Assembly: GCF_036320965.1 (NCBI RefSeq)
Contig: NC_092269.1
Location: forward strand, 32,018,343-32,082,342
DNA: 64,000 nucleotides
Reading direction: 5' to 3'
From: Panulirus ornatus
Lineage: Eukaryota; Arthropoda; Malacostraca; Decapoda; Palinuridae
Both the position numbers and the translations under genes were made by a program. The notes below the pieces were generated by a model that ran no database searches, was not told the origin of the DNA, and saw nothing but the letters and a program-made list of their open reading frames with translations. Below are positions 23,231-35,018 of this stretch, piece after piece. Each line of letters begins with the position of its first letter. Position 1 is the stretch's first letter.

Positions 23231-23555
23231 GAGTTAAAATACGACGAATATGAGGAAGGAGGCATTGAGTGAAAGTGGAGGTGAAACAGGACGAATATGA
23301 GGAAGGAGGCGTTGAGTGAAAGTGGTGAAACAGGACGAATATGAGGAAGGAGGCGTTGAGTGAAAGTGGAGGTGCAACACGCCGAATATGAGGAGGGAGA
23401 TGGTGAGTGGGAGTGGAGGCGAAACAGGACGAATATGAGGAAGGACGCGTTGAGTGAAAGTGGAGGTGAAACAGGGCGAATATGAGGAAGGAGGCGTTGA
23501 GTGAAAGTGGAGGTGCAACACGCCGAATATGAGGAGGGAGGTGGTGAGTGGGAGA
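23231..23555. repeat. Minisatellite, about 47-bp unit x 7
   Basis: Units carry GACGAATATGAGGAAGGAGG and GTTGAGTGAAAGTGGAGGTG. One unit is 41 bp because of a GGAGGT deletion. Two sub-types (AACAGGACG versus CAACACGCCG) alternate, which hints at a higher-order arrangement. The minus-strand ORFs are by-products. Confidence 0.92.
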
Positions 23556-25056
23556 CTTCAGGAGGAGGCACAGGTGCGGTGGTCTTAACACCAACGGACT
23601 AAGAGTCATGACGAGGAGGCTCTCCAAGGGTGGAAACACCAACACACGTGTTTTTTTTGTTTTTCTTTGTGGCGGCAAGCGGCGACGTATGGTGGGTAAG
23701 GCCACGGAGAGAGCCAACTTATTTTCTGATCAAATACGTTTACGGGTGGGACCTCAAGTGAAAATTATGATCAATCCTGGAAGAGTCATTGATCCAGGGG
23801 TTGCGGGTTGGAACTGGGTGCTGCTGACATTGCAAATTTGTCGATAAATCATCTTATCTTTCAAGAAATGTTCAGTGCTCCCAGGTTGTCGGGGTGTATC
23901 ATATACCACTCTATCATATAATCATGGTGGCACCTCTTCAGCTCCACAGCTCGGTCCTAGCTGGATCAAGCTCCGTAAAGACTTCTCTGATCAGCCAGGC
24001 TGTTTGAGGACGTGGCCTGCTCAGGAACAAGGCCCCCTTGACCAGTGAGGTCTGGGAGTCCTCCTCTGTGCGCTCCATACCTCATGTATTTCTTTTAACG
24101 TCATAAAAACCCGACAAGAAACGAGTACGAAACGTGCCCCACTCATGGCCATCTCGAGTGAAGGGGAAAACTAAATAAGATCAAGAAGAAAAAAAATGTT
24201 TGTAGGTCCGCCTTTAAATTTAAAGGTGACGGGGTCATATGACGGAAGGAGAGACGGAGGAAGGATAAAGAAGAGGATATCATAACGACCAATCCTCGTA
24301 TGACTGTTCTTCACAGAGAAACTACAGGAAGCTGCAACGAGTCACGCGGCGCAGGCGCAGGCCTGTCAGCGGCTGGGCCTCTTCTGATACAAGAGAATAA
24401 TATCTTTGGTATCAGGATATTTCAGATATTTTACTTTTAGTGTCATTATGACACCCGTGCCTTTGATTTCAGTGGCATTATGACACCAGTGGCATGGATT
24501 TTAGTGGCATTATGAAAGGCTGGTAACGCCAACGAGAAATCATATTTGGCCGTAGATTACCTGATTACCGACCATACGTTCAGTATATTTCCATAAGCAA
24601 ATTAAAAGAGAGATTGATATGTAGGTTCACTACTCGGAGAAAAGCAAATATACAATTCTAAAGCTAATTCAGAATTTCTGGTCACTTGAGAATAACACGA
24701 ACCTACATGAACCCACCCCATAGTAACCTCTTGAACATTTGTGCAGTTTCAAAAGACACTGAGAACAGCTTGGCAATGGAAAAAGAGAAACATGCGAGTG
24801 AACAATCAACAGAAAATAGGGACAGTGGCTTCGCAGATTCTGAGATTAAGTCAGTACGAGCTGTGAAGGATCTCTGGTTTTCTTTTTCTTTTCCTTTTTT
24901 TTCTCTCCCTTACCTCAGACACCTCGCCTCACCGTGCAAAAAAAAAAATTAGAGTGAGCACACACCAGGATTCTCTTCTGTGATGCGTGAGTGCTTTGAG
25001 GACTGTCATTACTGATTTCGCCACCTCACTCATCTTGAGCGCTCGCATCATCCAGC
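23556..25056. other. 1.5 kb gene-free stretch
   Basis: Positions about 23870-24070 (GCCAGGCTGTTTGAGG and neighbours) have the feel of an old interspersed repeat, but I could not place it. At 24440-24515 three degenerate units of about 36 bp carry GGCATTATGACACC. The first contains the palindrome GTGTCATTATGACAC (24440-24454). No gene was recognised. Confidence 0.4.
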
Positions 25057-25112
25057 CCACACACACACACACACACACACACACATTATATATATATATA
25101 TATTATTCATTT
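25057..25112. repeat. (CA)n-(TA)n tract
   Basis: CA to about 25085, then TA to about 25104. It adjoins the tail end of a LINE copy. Confidence 0.92.
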
Positions 25113-25612
25113 ATTCTATTATACTGTGTCGCTGTCTCCCGCGTTAGCGAGGCTGGGCAAGGAAACAGGCGAAAGAATGGCCCACCCCACCCACATACAC
25201 ATGTATATACATACACGCCCACACACGCAAATATACATGCCTATGCATCTCAATGTATACATACATATACATACACGGACATATACATATATACACATAT
25301 ACATAATTCATACTTCCTGCCTTCATTCATTCCCGGCGCCACCCCGCCACACATGAAATGACAACCCCCTCCCCCCGCATGTGCGCGAGGTAGCGCTAGG
25401 AAAAGACAACAAAGGCCACATTCGTTCACACTCAGTTTCTAGCTGTCATGTAATAATGCACCGAAACCACAGCTCCCTTTCCACATCCAGGCCCCACAAA
25501 ACTTTCCATGGCTTACCCCAGACGCTTCACATGCCCTGGTTCAGTCCATGAACAACACTTCGACCCCCGGTATACCACATCGTTCCAATTCACTCTATTC
25601 CAGTGACCCTCA
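25113..25612 (-). mobile_element. 5'-truncated LINE 3' end, copy 3 (long 3' UTR form)
   Basis: The minus strand carries the last 15 or so codons of the LINE ORF (NRVNWNDVVYRG-like, about 25562-25606), then a UTR of about 450 bp. The shared ends are the same as in the other two copies, but an extra central module is present. That module includes a second GCGAGGTAGCGCTAGGAAAA block at about 25386-25405. There is no clean poly-A, only TATTCATTTATTC. It represents a long-UTR subfamily or a relative of the 14071-16951 element. Confidence 0.85.
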
Positions 25613-26257
25613 GTGTCTTTCTTCTGATATGTGTACGTCAGTGGCCACCCCTCCCCCCACCGCCACCACTGCATGTGACGGCTCGTGAACTGAGAAAGCC
25701 ATGCATGACAAGAAGACAGTGGGGGAGGGAAACATCCCACGTCAGATGCGTAATCCAACTGACCTTTCTGTGGGAGGGCGTTATCTGCCTCTCTCTGGTC
25801 CACCATTCACCCGGAAAGGTCGCTAAATACGTAGTAAAAGATAAAGAGCAATAAGTAGTGGTTGACGTACACTCAAATCACGTTAACGTTTTTCTATGCC
25901 TCATAGAGAACGGGAAGGGGACATACGGTATTATTTCACCTTATGGAAAACGGGAAGGGGGGTTTATTCGGGGACAAAAACAAAACCATGGGGGGCGGGT
26001 TAGTACTCAAGGTTAATGGGTGAGGGAATATATAAAACCCACGTTAACAATTCTGATAAAGCATTGACAATCGTTGATAATAATCCATGGATGGATTTTG
26101 AACGGCTCTCTACACACATAGCGAGATCACGGGGGGTGTATCTCGGACGGACGAGTGCGAGGGAGGAAGGCCAAATGAACGGAGTCTCGAGAAAGCAAGA
26201 GAGCAGGGAGCGCCGCCCCCCAATGACACGCTGAAACTTTCTCAACTTGAACCTCGG

Positions 26258-26259
<2 letters not shown>
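25613..26259. other. Gene-free stretch
   Basis: A direct repeat GAGAACGGGAAGGGG / GGAAAACGGGAAGGGG lies at about 25907-25960. Nothing else was recognised. Confidence 0.45.

Positions 26260-26339
<80 letters not shown>
26260..26339. repeat. (GA)n microsatellite
   Basis: About 80 bp of GA. It forms an inverted pair with the CT tract 54 bp downstream. Confidence 0.97.
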
Positions 26340-26342
<3 letters not shown>

Positions 26343-26390
26343 CCGAGTAATAAGGTTTTGCGAAACTTCTCTCGTCGTGAGCGGAACCAA

Positions 26391-26393
<3 letters not shown>

Positions 26394-26469
<76 letters not shown>
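26394..26469. repeat. (CT)n microsatellite
   Basis: About 76 bp of CT, complementary to 26260-26339 across a 54-bp spacer. Confidence 0.97.
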
Positions 26470-26472
<3 letters not shown>

Positions 26473-26625
26473 GGGATGGTAAGAAAAGGGAGGAAGGGAG
26501 ACAAAGGGGAGGGGGAGACGGAAGGAAGGCCCCGCGAACTGAACGGGGCCGAGGGACAGGAGTGGGGGGAGGAGCATTGGCGCTGAGAGGATATGATATT
26601 AATGTCTTTTGGCCAAGGTGGTTAC

Positions 26626-26632
26626 GAGAGAG

Positions 26633-26696
<64 letters not shown>
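26626..26696. repeat. (GA)n microsatellite
   Basis: About 71 bp of GA with one GAAGA interruption. Confidence 0.97.
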
Positions 26697-26700
<4 letters not shown>

Positions 26701-27017
26701 GAGGCTACGACAGCCTTGAGTGACAAGACAAGACATGAGGCGACGGACGGCCAACGGCCGCACGTCGCCTGCTGGAGACGACGGATCACCCACCCTCCTC
26801 CCTCCCCTTCAGTAAGGAGGGGGCCGTCGCTTATATAATCATCCACGAGGCGAGGACGTCAACAGTAAACAGGGCGGCTCGGGGCGAGGGAAGAACCAGT
26901 GAAGAGGGAGGCTCGGAGCGAGGAAGGAAAAGCAGCGGTGAACGGAGGAGCTTGAAGCGAGGCAAGAAGCAGTGAACAGATAAGAAGAGATTCCGCCCAC
27001 GCGGAACCATCCTTTAG

Positions 27018-27018
<1 letters not shown>
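26697..27018. repeat. Degenerate GAAGCGAGG-type repeat stretch
   Basis: At about 26845-26985 the words GAGGCGAGGACG, GGCTCGGGGCGAGGGAAGA, GGCTCGGAGCGAGGAAGG and CTTGAAGCGAGGCAAGA recur at about 35-40 bp, each followed by a CAGTGAA-like word. These are about four diverged units. Confidence 0.65.

Positions 27019-27086
<68 letters not shown>
27019..27086. repeat. (CA)n microsatellite
   Basis: About 68 bp of CA. Confidence 0.97.
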
Positions 27087-27087
<1 letters not shown>

Positions 27088-27190
27088 CCCCCTCCAAAAA
27101 CCACCTCACTCCTGGGACGAACAGCCCAGTTGTTCAGCAACAGTGTACCGAAAACACACCTGGGCCGTGATCACGGCGACTACGATCAGA

Positions 27191-27206
27191 CAGAGAGAGA
27201 GCGAGC

Positions 27207-27289
<83 letters not shown>
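27191..27289. repeat. (GA)n microsatellite
   Basis: About 99 bp of GA with two early GCGA interruptions. Confidence 0.96.
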
Positions 27290-27845
27290 CAAAAGGGGCG
27301 GCTCTCCTCAACTATTCAATTACCCGTCGGCTGAACGCACAATACAGGGGCCGCCGACTACTCAGTAAGTATGTTGATAGACTCAAAATGGCTATCGATT
27401 GGTGGGGGTCATTAAGGCACAACGCTAACATGAGCGTCAAACATACAGCATCCCGCCTCCACCTGAGATAAAAGCTCACAAGAAGATGGAGGCAGGCAAC
27501 TCCCTCCCTCCCTCCCGGACGGACGATTCTTCTCCCTCTCGTTTTCGTCCTGTTTCACTCCATTTCCCCGCCTTCCATCTCTTTAATCTCCATCCCCAAC
27601 CCCATACCTCCCTATTTCCATCATCCTCAGTAACACCCTTTCTCATTTCTCTTCTTTTTTTATCTGTCCTCTTCCTTCTCAATTATCTTTCCCATTCTCT
27701 CCCTTCCATCTCTTTATCTTCCCGGCCCTTCCTTACTCTCCTCCAGCCCTTCCTCTATTTTCTCCCTCCTCCCTGGGCCGCAGGAGGATCACGTCCCTGT
27801 GTGTGCGTGCTGATGAGCCAGGGATCAACCAACTGAGACCTCCTC
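27290..27845. other. Gene-free, pyrimidine-rich stretch
   Basis: The plus strand is C/T-rich at about 27500-27780, giving ORFs without domains. Nothing was recognised. Confidence 0.45.
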
Positions 27846-28490
27846 CCTCAACCTTCCTCAATGACCTGCCTTGCCCAATGACCTCCCCATTCCCTTCATC
27901 CTTGCCCAATGACCTCCCCATTCCCTTCATCCTTGCCCAGTGACCTAACCCCTCCCTTCATCCTTGCCCAGTGACCTACCCCCTACCTTCATCCTTGCCC
28001 AGTGATCTACCTCCTACCTTCATCCTTGCCCAATGACCTCTCCCCTCCCTTCATCCTTGCCCAATGACCTCTCCCCTCCATTCATCCTTGCCCAATGACC
28101 TCCTCCTCCCTTCATCCTTGCCCAATGACCTCTCCCCTCCCTTCATCCTTGCCCAATGACCTCTCCCCTCCCTTCATCCTTGCCCATTGACCTCCTCCTA
28201 ACTTCATCCTTCCCCAATGACCTCCTCATTCCCTTCATCCTTGCCCAATGACCTCTCCCCTCCCTTCATCTTTGCCCAATGACCTCCTCCCTTCATCCTT
28301 GCCCAGTGACCTACCCCCTACCTTCATCCCTGCACAATGATCTCCCCATTCACTTCATCCTTGACCAATGACCTCTCCCCTCCCTTCATCCTTGCCCAGC
28401 GATCTACCTCCTACCTTCATCCTTGCCCAATGACCTCCCCCTTCCCTTCATCCTTGCCCTAGTGACCTACCCACTCCCTTCCTTCGACCT
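27846..28490. repeat. Minisatellite, about 31-bp unit x about 20
   Basis: The core CTTCATCCTTGCCCAATGAC recurs with a variable tail (CTCTCCCCTCC, CTCCCCATTCC, CTACCCCCTAC). Units range from about 25 to 33 bp. Point variation between units is high, so this is an older array. Confidence 0.95.
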
Positions 28491-28717
28491 TTCGCACTGT
28501 TCTGATTGACCTCCTTCCCTCGAACCCTTTGTCCAACGACCTCCCCCTTCCCTTAACCCTTCCCTTCCTTGGTCTTCCTTAACTCATCTAAGCGCCCACT
28601 CTTTCCTTCCTCTTCCTAAAGCTCTGCCGAACAATGTCTCTCTTGTGTTGAAGTCTGACAATAGCGTCCGTTCCCGAGCTATCTACACTCTGCCAGAGGA
28701 CCAAAGCAGACGGGGGG

Positions 28718-28719
<2 letters not shown>
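28491..28719. other. Short gene-free stretch
   Basis: Pyrimidine-rich decay of the preceding array, then unrecognised sequence. Confidence 0.4.

Positions 28720-28796
<77 letters not shown>
28720..28796. repeat. (GA)n microsatellite
   Basis: About 77 bp of GA with one GGG interruption near its right end. Confidence 0.96.
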
Positions 28797-29953
28797 TGGG
28801 TGAGGGAGAGCTGAAGGGATGGGAGTTGAAGCCGTGGAAAAGGATCCCCAAACCCCAGAAAGAAGAAGAAAAAAAAACAAAAAACGGGAGGATGGTGTTA
28901 CGCATGACAGCCTCCTCTCCGTCTGCGTCGAGAAGAAAAAAAAAATATATATATGTTCAACGATCCCCTTTATCGTTATCTTGCACGGCGGCCACGCACG
29001 GCTGCCGACCCGCCTCCCAACCCGGGACCCCTTACGTGAAACACCTCATCGACAAATCACCACAGGAACCTCACCCTCCCACCCCAGCGCCTGGGACGGG
29101 CGGCCATCGAGGTCGCGAGGTGTGTTAAGCGTCAGGACGACTGATCACCAGCCTGCCCGAACAAGACACACTCTCAGCACCCGCAAAAAAAAAAGATATG
29201 ACTGTTTTGAAGAGACAGGAAGTTCTCCATCGGCCGACTCCGCCATATTCTTCGGGATGAAGTAGCCGATATTGCCTCTCTACAATATTCTACAGGGATG
29301 GCATTGCCTCTCCAGTATTCCCCGGAGATATAGGGGCGAGGGCGGGGGCCGCACATCCTCCTCCACTGGACTGGCCAGGGTGTTCCAGCAAGGTGACCCA
29401 GAGGGCTTGAAAGGGGGGGTTGGGTGGTCACGGTTATATACTCTCTCATTTACAGGGGTCACAGGTGGTCACCACCCCAGCTCGTCGCTCTCCCGTGGGT
29501 GAGTGACCCTTGACGTGCGACGCGAGTCTCGTAGGCTTTACATGGAATGTCGCAAGCCCATCGGGCGTCAAATCGCGCGGGGGGGAGCTCGTCCGCTGAC
29601 GACAGTCATTCCACGTTGGTTTAATACTGACGACCTGGACGATACGTGGGGGGGAAGACGACGACTTGCGATGGAGCACATCGAAGCCACCACACGAGCA
29701 GGACCATGAGCCACGGGTCATCCTCCAACCGCCGATAACACTCACACGGAAGAATAGAAGACATCGAGATATCGTCGCCCTCCACTACGCCACTCACCAA
29801 CACGCACCTAGGCGGAAAAGCACTAAAGCACAGGGAACACACACCTGACATTCCCTGACCATATTCAAACCGCGAAAAAAGAAGGTATTTTCAACGACAC
29901 GACGCCTCAAATTCCTGATATCGAACGGAGCGATGGAAGAAATTCTGCCTGTA
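28797..29953. other. 1.1 kb gene-free stretch
   Basis: Relatively high GC, with a G run (29417-29423) and CpG-rich patches near 29515-29600. ORFs of up to 148 codons show no recognised domain. A near-duplicate GATATTGCCTCTCTACAATATTC / GGCATTGCCTCTCCAGTATTC pair lies at about 29265-29325. Confidence 0.4.
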
Positions 29954-30595
29954 TGATAGTGTGTAGAAGAACTCATTGTGCCTGCATGCCTTATGTATGT
30001 AAGAACTCATTGTGCCAGCATGTCTGTGTATGTAAGAACTCATTGTGCCAGCATGCCTGTGTATAAAAGAATTCATTGTGCCAGCATGCCTGTGTATGAA
30101 AGAATTCATTGTGCCTGTATGATAGTGTGTAGAAGAACTCATTGTGCCTGCATGCCTTATGTATGTAAGAACTCATTGTGCCAGCATGTCTGTGTATGTA
30201 AGAACTCATTGTGCCAGCATGCCTGTGTATAAAAGAATTCATTGTGCCAGCATGCCTGTGTATGAAAGAATTCATTGTGCCTGTATGATAGTGTGTAGAA
30301 GAACTCATTGTGCCTGCATGCCTTATGTATGTAAGAACTCAAAGCGCCTGCATGCCTATGTATGTAAGGACTCACTGTGCCTGCATGCCTGTGTATGTAA
30401 GAACTCAAAGCGCCTGCATGCCTATGTATGTAAGGACTCACTGTGCCTGCATGCCTGTGTATGTAAGAACTCAAAGCGCCTGTATGCCTATGTATGTAAG
30501 GACTCACTGTGCCTGCATGCCTATGTATGTAAGGACTCACTGTGCCTGCATGCCTGTGTATGGAAGAACTCACTCTCCCTGCATGCTAGTACAAG
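29954..30595. repeat. Minisatellite, 33-bp unit with higher-order structure
   Basis: The 33-bp monomer carries AAGAACTCATTGTGCCAGCA. Five monomers form a 166-bp higher-order unit. TGATAGTGTGTAGAAGAACT starts at 29954, 30120 and 30286, and the first two 166-bp units appear identical. From 30341 the pattern switches to a 66-bp dimer (AAAGCGCCTG at 30341, 30407 and 30473). Because 33 is a multiple of three, frames stay open on both strands. I regard this as incidental. Confidence 0.95.
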
Positions 30596-32155
30596 ACAAG
30601 CAACACAAGGTTCCAGTTCGCTCCACACAAAACAAGCTCGAACAAAATCTCACCGACTGCTAGTAACGACGGGACATCCCCTGAGGCACTTCGGTGCAGA
30701 CAGTCAACACTACACCCTCCCCTGCAGAAGGTGGTCCTCCTCCTGGCGAAGATCCACACAGCCGACGCTGTCGCGGTGGATGACAGCGTTCTCACCCCGC
30801 ATGACCCAGTAGACCAGAGACACGTGCCCTGCGGTGCCTCGTGTAGGCGCACACCACTGCACGTTTTGGGGCGTGTGATCTGAAAGGGGGTAGCTCCCCC
30901 CCTCAAGATGTGTGATGAAGAACAGGGTAAGGTTGTGTGGCGCGTCTTCAACACCCCGACCAGAGTAAACAGGTTCGAGGTTTAGGGGTTTGAGGAAGAC
31001 ATTTGTGACTGGTCTGGAGGCAAGTGGTCTTGACCCCTCAAGGTTCAGGTCAGAGGGCCAGGCCATGATACCAAAGGGTCGTGTCAGGTCGTGCTCAAGG
31101 GTCGTTCCGTCGTGCTTAAGATGTTAACCAACCAAGCAGCACAGAATCATATATATATATATTTTTTTTTTTCCAACGCGTTTCACTCAACTTTTAAATT
31201 TCTTAAATAAAGTTATGGTATGAAAAGAGGTGAAGTTCTACGAAAATAACTTTCGTTCGTTCACCAACTAGTTAGCTGGTGTACCAAACTTAAATCAACC
31301 TAATTCATCTTTAACCGAAGAACTTATATTTCTTTTTTTGTGCGCAAGATAAATCTGGTTGCTTTTCGAGAGTTCGCCAACAGAAATAAAAAGCCGAACC
31401 TATTCCAACAGTCTGGAGTTCTGCTACTGAAGGAAGGGTTATCTGCTGGAGGCCAGTGAACAGGAGCACATGGGAAAGCCAGACGACAGAGGACCTGACG
31501 GTCTAGGAAGAGGGTGTGATGAAGGACGGTTCGTGGCGGCGAACTAAGGATAGACGGAGGATAGTAAAGAATGAGGTGGCAATCGATCCTATTCGCTGAT
31601 CAGCCCCTTCCCCCCAAAAAAGGCTAATTACTCTACGATGATGACGTCACAACTGTACACCTGCTATGAAACAGCTGCGGGTAAGTGACCGCGGAAGAAG
31701 GGCACGACGCTTAGATCGGCCGCCGCTTTCGTTAATGAGCTGTTGTGTTGGCTGTCCGGCGGCGGGCACGTAACGCCAAGTAACACGCTAGTTAACCAGC
31801 GCCTCCAGCTTTTGTAGGAAAGAAGGTGCAGCCGGGGCAAGAAGCAAGCTGCAAGACGGCTCCGCCAAGATGAAAGTTGCGGGGCGATGAGCAACAGCGG
31901 CGTGAGGCGCCATGCACGAGCGGCCACACGTAGTAACTACAAGAAAGGAGTCTCCCATGCTCCGTTTCCACGGACCCACAACACAACCACGGGCCTTGCC
32001 TTTGCACGGCCACGGACGCCGTCCTGAACCACCACGCCGCGGACACCATGGAGGAACCATCTACACCCAGGGATGAACAACACTCCTGTTCCCTGGACAG
32101 TTCAGGAGATGAGGAACGCTCTGATGGAACATCCAGGTCTCTGGCCCACCCTGGG
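30596..32155. other. 1.5 kb mostly single-copy DNA, no gene recognised
   Basis: At about 30975-31130 there is a flank plus two units of the dispersed 21-bp minisatellite: GGTTCAGGTCAGAGGGCCAG, then GGTCGTGCTCAAGGGTCGTT. A TA/T tract lies at 31151-31172. ORFs are short, with no domain. Confidence 0.4.
31075..31130 (+). repeat. Dispersed 21-bp minisatellite, two to three units
   Basis: Reads GGGTCGTGTCAGGTCGTGCT and GGGTCGTTCCGTCGTGCTTA, which match the consensus of the arrays at 32735-33285 and 60545-60920. It is preceded by the same type of flank (AGGTCA, GGCCAGGCCATGATACC). Confidence 0.75.
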
Positions 32156-32285
32156 CAGACTAGGGCATACTGACGAAGGACAGGGGGTATACTGACGAAG
32201 GACAGAGGGTATACTGACGAAGACCAGGGTATACTGACGAAGGACAGAGGGTATACTGACGAAGACCAGGGTATACTAACCACGT
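32156..32285. repeat. Small tandem repeat, GGTATACTGACGAAGGACAG
   Basis: About five units of 21-28 bp, with GGACAG and GACCAG variants. Confidence 0.9.
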
Positions 32286-32734
32286 TTCTGGGTCGGCCAA
32301 GGTATGCTAAGGACGACCTAGAGGAAGTCTCTCCTGGGGTTGGCTCTACTGAAGACATCAGTCTGGGGCAAGCTAGGGGTATACTGGACGTAAGGAAGGT
32401 GGGAACCCGTGCGGTACTGAGGTAGTAAGTAGTCCCAAGGTGACCCATCACCCCCCTTACCCTGTTAGGCCTCTCGTGCTGGCGGTTGAGCCGTGGTAGC
32501 CGCGGTGGTGGAGGTGGTGACCTTTGTTGCGCAGCCCACGCCACCTGCCGCCGCGTCCACCCCACCTCCTCATCCCTCCCCTCCAGGACCCGTCCTCACC
32601 AGCAAGCTACCGGGGGCGCCAACGGCCTAACTACCTCCCTGCTGTGGGAGAAGGTACAACCCTCGGCTTCATGAGGTCAGTTCAGAGATCACAGGCCCTA
32701 GGCGCATCTGGCCTAACCTAGCCTTAAGAGGTCG
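32286..32734. other. Gene-free stretch
   Basis: A trinucleotide-rich patch (GGTGGTGGAGG type) lies near 32490-32525. The right end (32725-32760) carries the GGTTCAAAAG...TATACCCAAGGGTC flank of the dispersed 21-bp minisatellite. Confidence 0.4.
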
Positions 32735-33285
32735 GTTCAAAAGCGAGGCTATTATACCCAAGGGTCGTACCATCGTGCTGGTAATAGGCCGTACCACCCG
32801 CCGTGCTTTAGACTCGTACCGTCGAGCAGAAGGTTCGTAACGTCGTGCTTCAGGCTCGTGCCGTCGCGTAGAAGTCTCGTACCGTTGCGTAGAAGATTCG
32901 TACCGTCGTATTGTAGTCTCGTAGCGTCGCGCAGAAGGCTCGTACCGTCGTGCAGAAGGTTCGGAGCGTCGTACAGAAGGCTCGTACCGTCGTGCTTCAG
33001 GCTCGTACCGTTGTGCTTCAGGCTCGTACCGTCGCGTAGAAGGATCGTACCGTCTCGCAAAAGTGTCGTACCGTCGCGCAGAAGGCTCGTACCGTCGTGT
33101 AGATGGTTCGCTCCGTCGTGCTTCAGGCTCGTAACGTCGTACAGAAGGCTTGTACCGTCGTGCTTCAGGCTCGTACCGTCACACAAAAGACTCGTACCGT
33201 CGTGCAGAAGCCTCGTGCCGCCGTGCATCAGTCTCGTGCCGTCGCGCGGAGGGCTCGTCGTGCTCAAGAGTTTACCATCCAACGT
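32735..33285 (+). repeat. Dispersed 21-bp minisatellite, large diverged array
   Basis: About 25 units of 20-22 bp with consensus near GGCTCGTACCGTCGTGCTTC. Sub-types ending GCAGAAG, GTAGAAG and GCTTCAG are mixed. Same family as 60545-60920 (opposite strand), 53640-53755 and 31075-31130. Long ORFs on both strands come from the 21-bp period. Confidence 0.93.
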
Positions 33286-33489
33286 CTGCCACACGACTCC
33301 GCCGCTATGCAAAGAACGCTGACCACCAGAAGCTGGAGGGGAGGAAGGTCACCAGGAGGTCTCATAACATGAATTCATACAATGGAGCGAGAGAGGAGAT
33401 GAGCAGACTGTGTGTAACTAGTGGTCCTGACGGTGTCGACATAGCTTTCGGGTCTTGAATTGCTCTGTTAAGAAATATGCAACGGCTGG

Positions 33490-33930
33490 TCAAGGAGGCA
33501 GTACCAATGAAAGAAATGAACGTCCCCAACAGCTTCTGGTCAGCGTTGTAGTCACAGTGAAAGAACTGCCTCCAAGAGCTTGTAGTCTCAATGAGAGAAC
33601 TGCCTCCAAGAGCTTGTAGTCCCGACGAAAGAACTGCCTCCAAGAGCTTGTTGTCTCAAAGAAAGAACTGCCTCCAAGAGCTTGTAGTCCCGACGAAAGA
33701 ACTGCCTCCAAGAGCTTGTTGTCCCAAAGAAAGAAGTCTCCAAGAGCTTGTTGTCCCGACGAAAGAACTCCCTTCAAGAGCTTGTTATCCCAAAGAAAGA
33801 AGTCTCAAAGAGCTTGTAGTCCCAATGAAAGAAATGCCTCCAGGAGCTTGTAGTCCCAATAAAAGGACTGCCTGCAAGAACTTGTACTCTCAATGAAAGA
33901 AATGCCTCCAAGAGCTGGTGGTCAGCGAGG
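33490..33930. repeat. Minisatellite, about 34-bp unit x about 12
   Basis: The core AACTGCCTCCAAGAGCTTGT alternates with GTCCCGACGAAAG, GTCTCAAAGAAAG and GTCCCAATGAAAG tails. Unit length is 30-36 bp. Confidence 0.93.
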
Positions 33931-35018
33931 TCGTCCCCGTGTGAAGGATCGGTCCAGAACGCAGTCCGGATTCGCCTGGTTCGTCCAAGATAAACAAGTG
34001 GAGGTCAGTGACACTGCGATGTCTTCACCAGCAGCGACTACGACGTGCGTGAGGCGATGTTAACTCCCCGCGATGGCGTGTGGCGCCGGCTCCACCGCCT
34101 GCTGGCTGCCACTGCTCCCCTACCAGAGGGCAAGTGGCAGCACCGGCGGGCGGACGACCTCGCCTTCAACAGTCACGAACTCTCTAAAAGAGTCATGCAT
34201 GCACCACATGCACGACCTCTGAACTGTGACCCATCGCTGGTGGGCCAAGAGGTGTGGCTGATGATGAACGACGCACTGCGACGCAAAACCCTCCTTTATT
34301 ATACCTTCCAAGCCACCTCCGCTACCTCACTCCTGGCGGCGGAGGGGAAAGTCATATAATACCCTTGATTTACTAACTGTATCGCTCGTTAACCACTTAA
34401 AAGCCACGTCGGTACGACCGCTGGAAAGGGCGGCGCGGCTTCTGGCATAAGGCTCGGGTCAAGGGCCTGGCCGGCCAACGTACCCCAAGGGGCCGTGCCG
34501 CTGTGCCCGACTCGTTATAAAGGCCTTTTACCAACACCCTGACGACAGTGGGATGATGATAATGCGGCCGCCTCGTGTGTATTTCCCCACCGCTCTCCTC
34601 CTTCCCTGCCTTTATGAAGAGGAGCACAGCCACGCCAGCAGTTTATAATCTGATACTGGAGACTACGGCCTTTTCCTTCTGACGCACGATGACTGACCCC
34701 CCCTCCCCCTCATCATGGTATTGATCTTCCCATGACTTCTATCACGACAGAAGCTCCTCTAAGACCAGCTGGTGGTGCGGCGTGTGAGTGCCACGGGCAG
34801 CACGGCTTCTCCGAGGTCACGCCGACTCCCGCCACGTTTAGTGCAGAGGGTCGGTGACTGGCTCTGCGGCCTAATGATGTTTATATGCTCAATAAACGTC
34901 GACGCTTACCACTTACTTCATACTACTTCACACACATTTGTTTTACTGTCACACGTGTGGCATGCGAATACTTGAAGTAGGTTTAGATTCTCTGTACGCC
35001 CAGGAGTTCTCATCGTCC
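33931..35018. other. 1.1 kb mostly single-copy DNA; one unproven ORF
   Basis: A 104-codon plus-strand ORF (34045-34359) has a composition closer to protein than most in the window, but it shows no recognisable domain and no clear splice or promoter context. At about 34395-34510 there are traces of the dispersed 21-bp repeat flank. Confidence 0.3.

Noticed and set aside
29954..30595. Repeat protein encoded by the 33-bp array (222 codons)
   Set aside because: Open frames exist on both strands and follow from a stop-free multiple-of-three unit. There is no domain, signal peptide or supported start.
34045..34359. 104-codon ORF as a host exon or gene
   Set aside because: No recognisable domain or splice support was found. 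It is retained only as a remark in the gene-free stretch.
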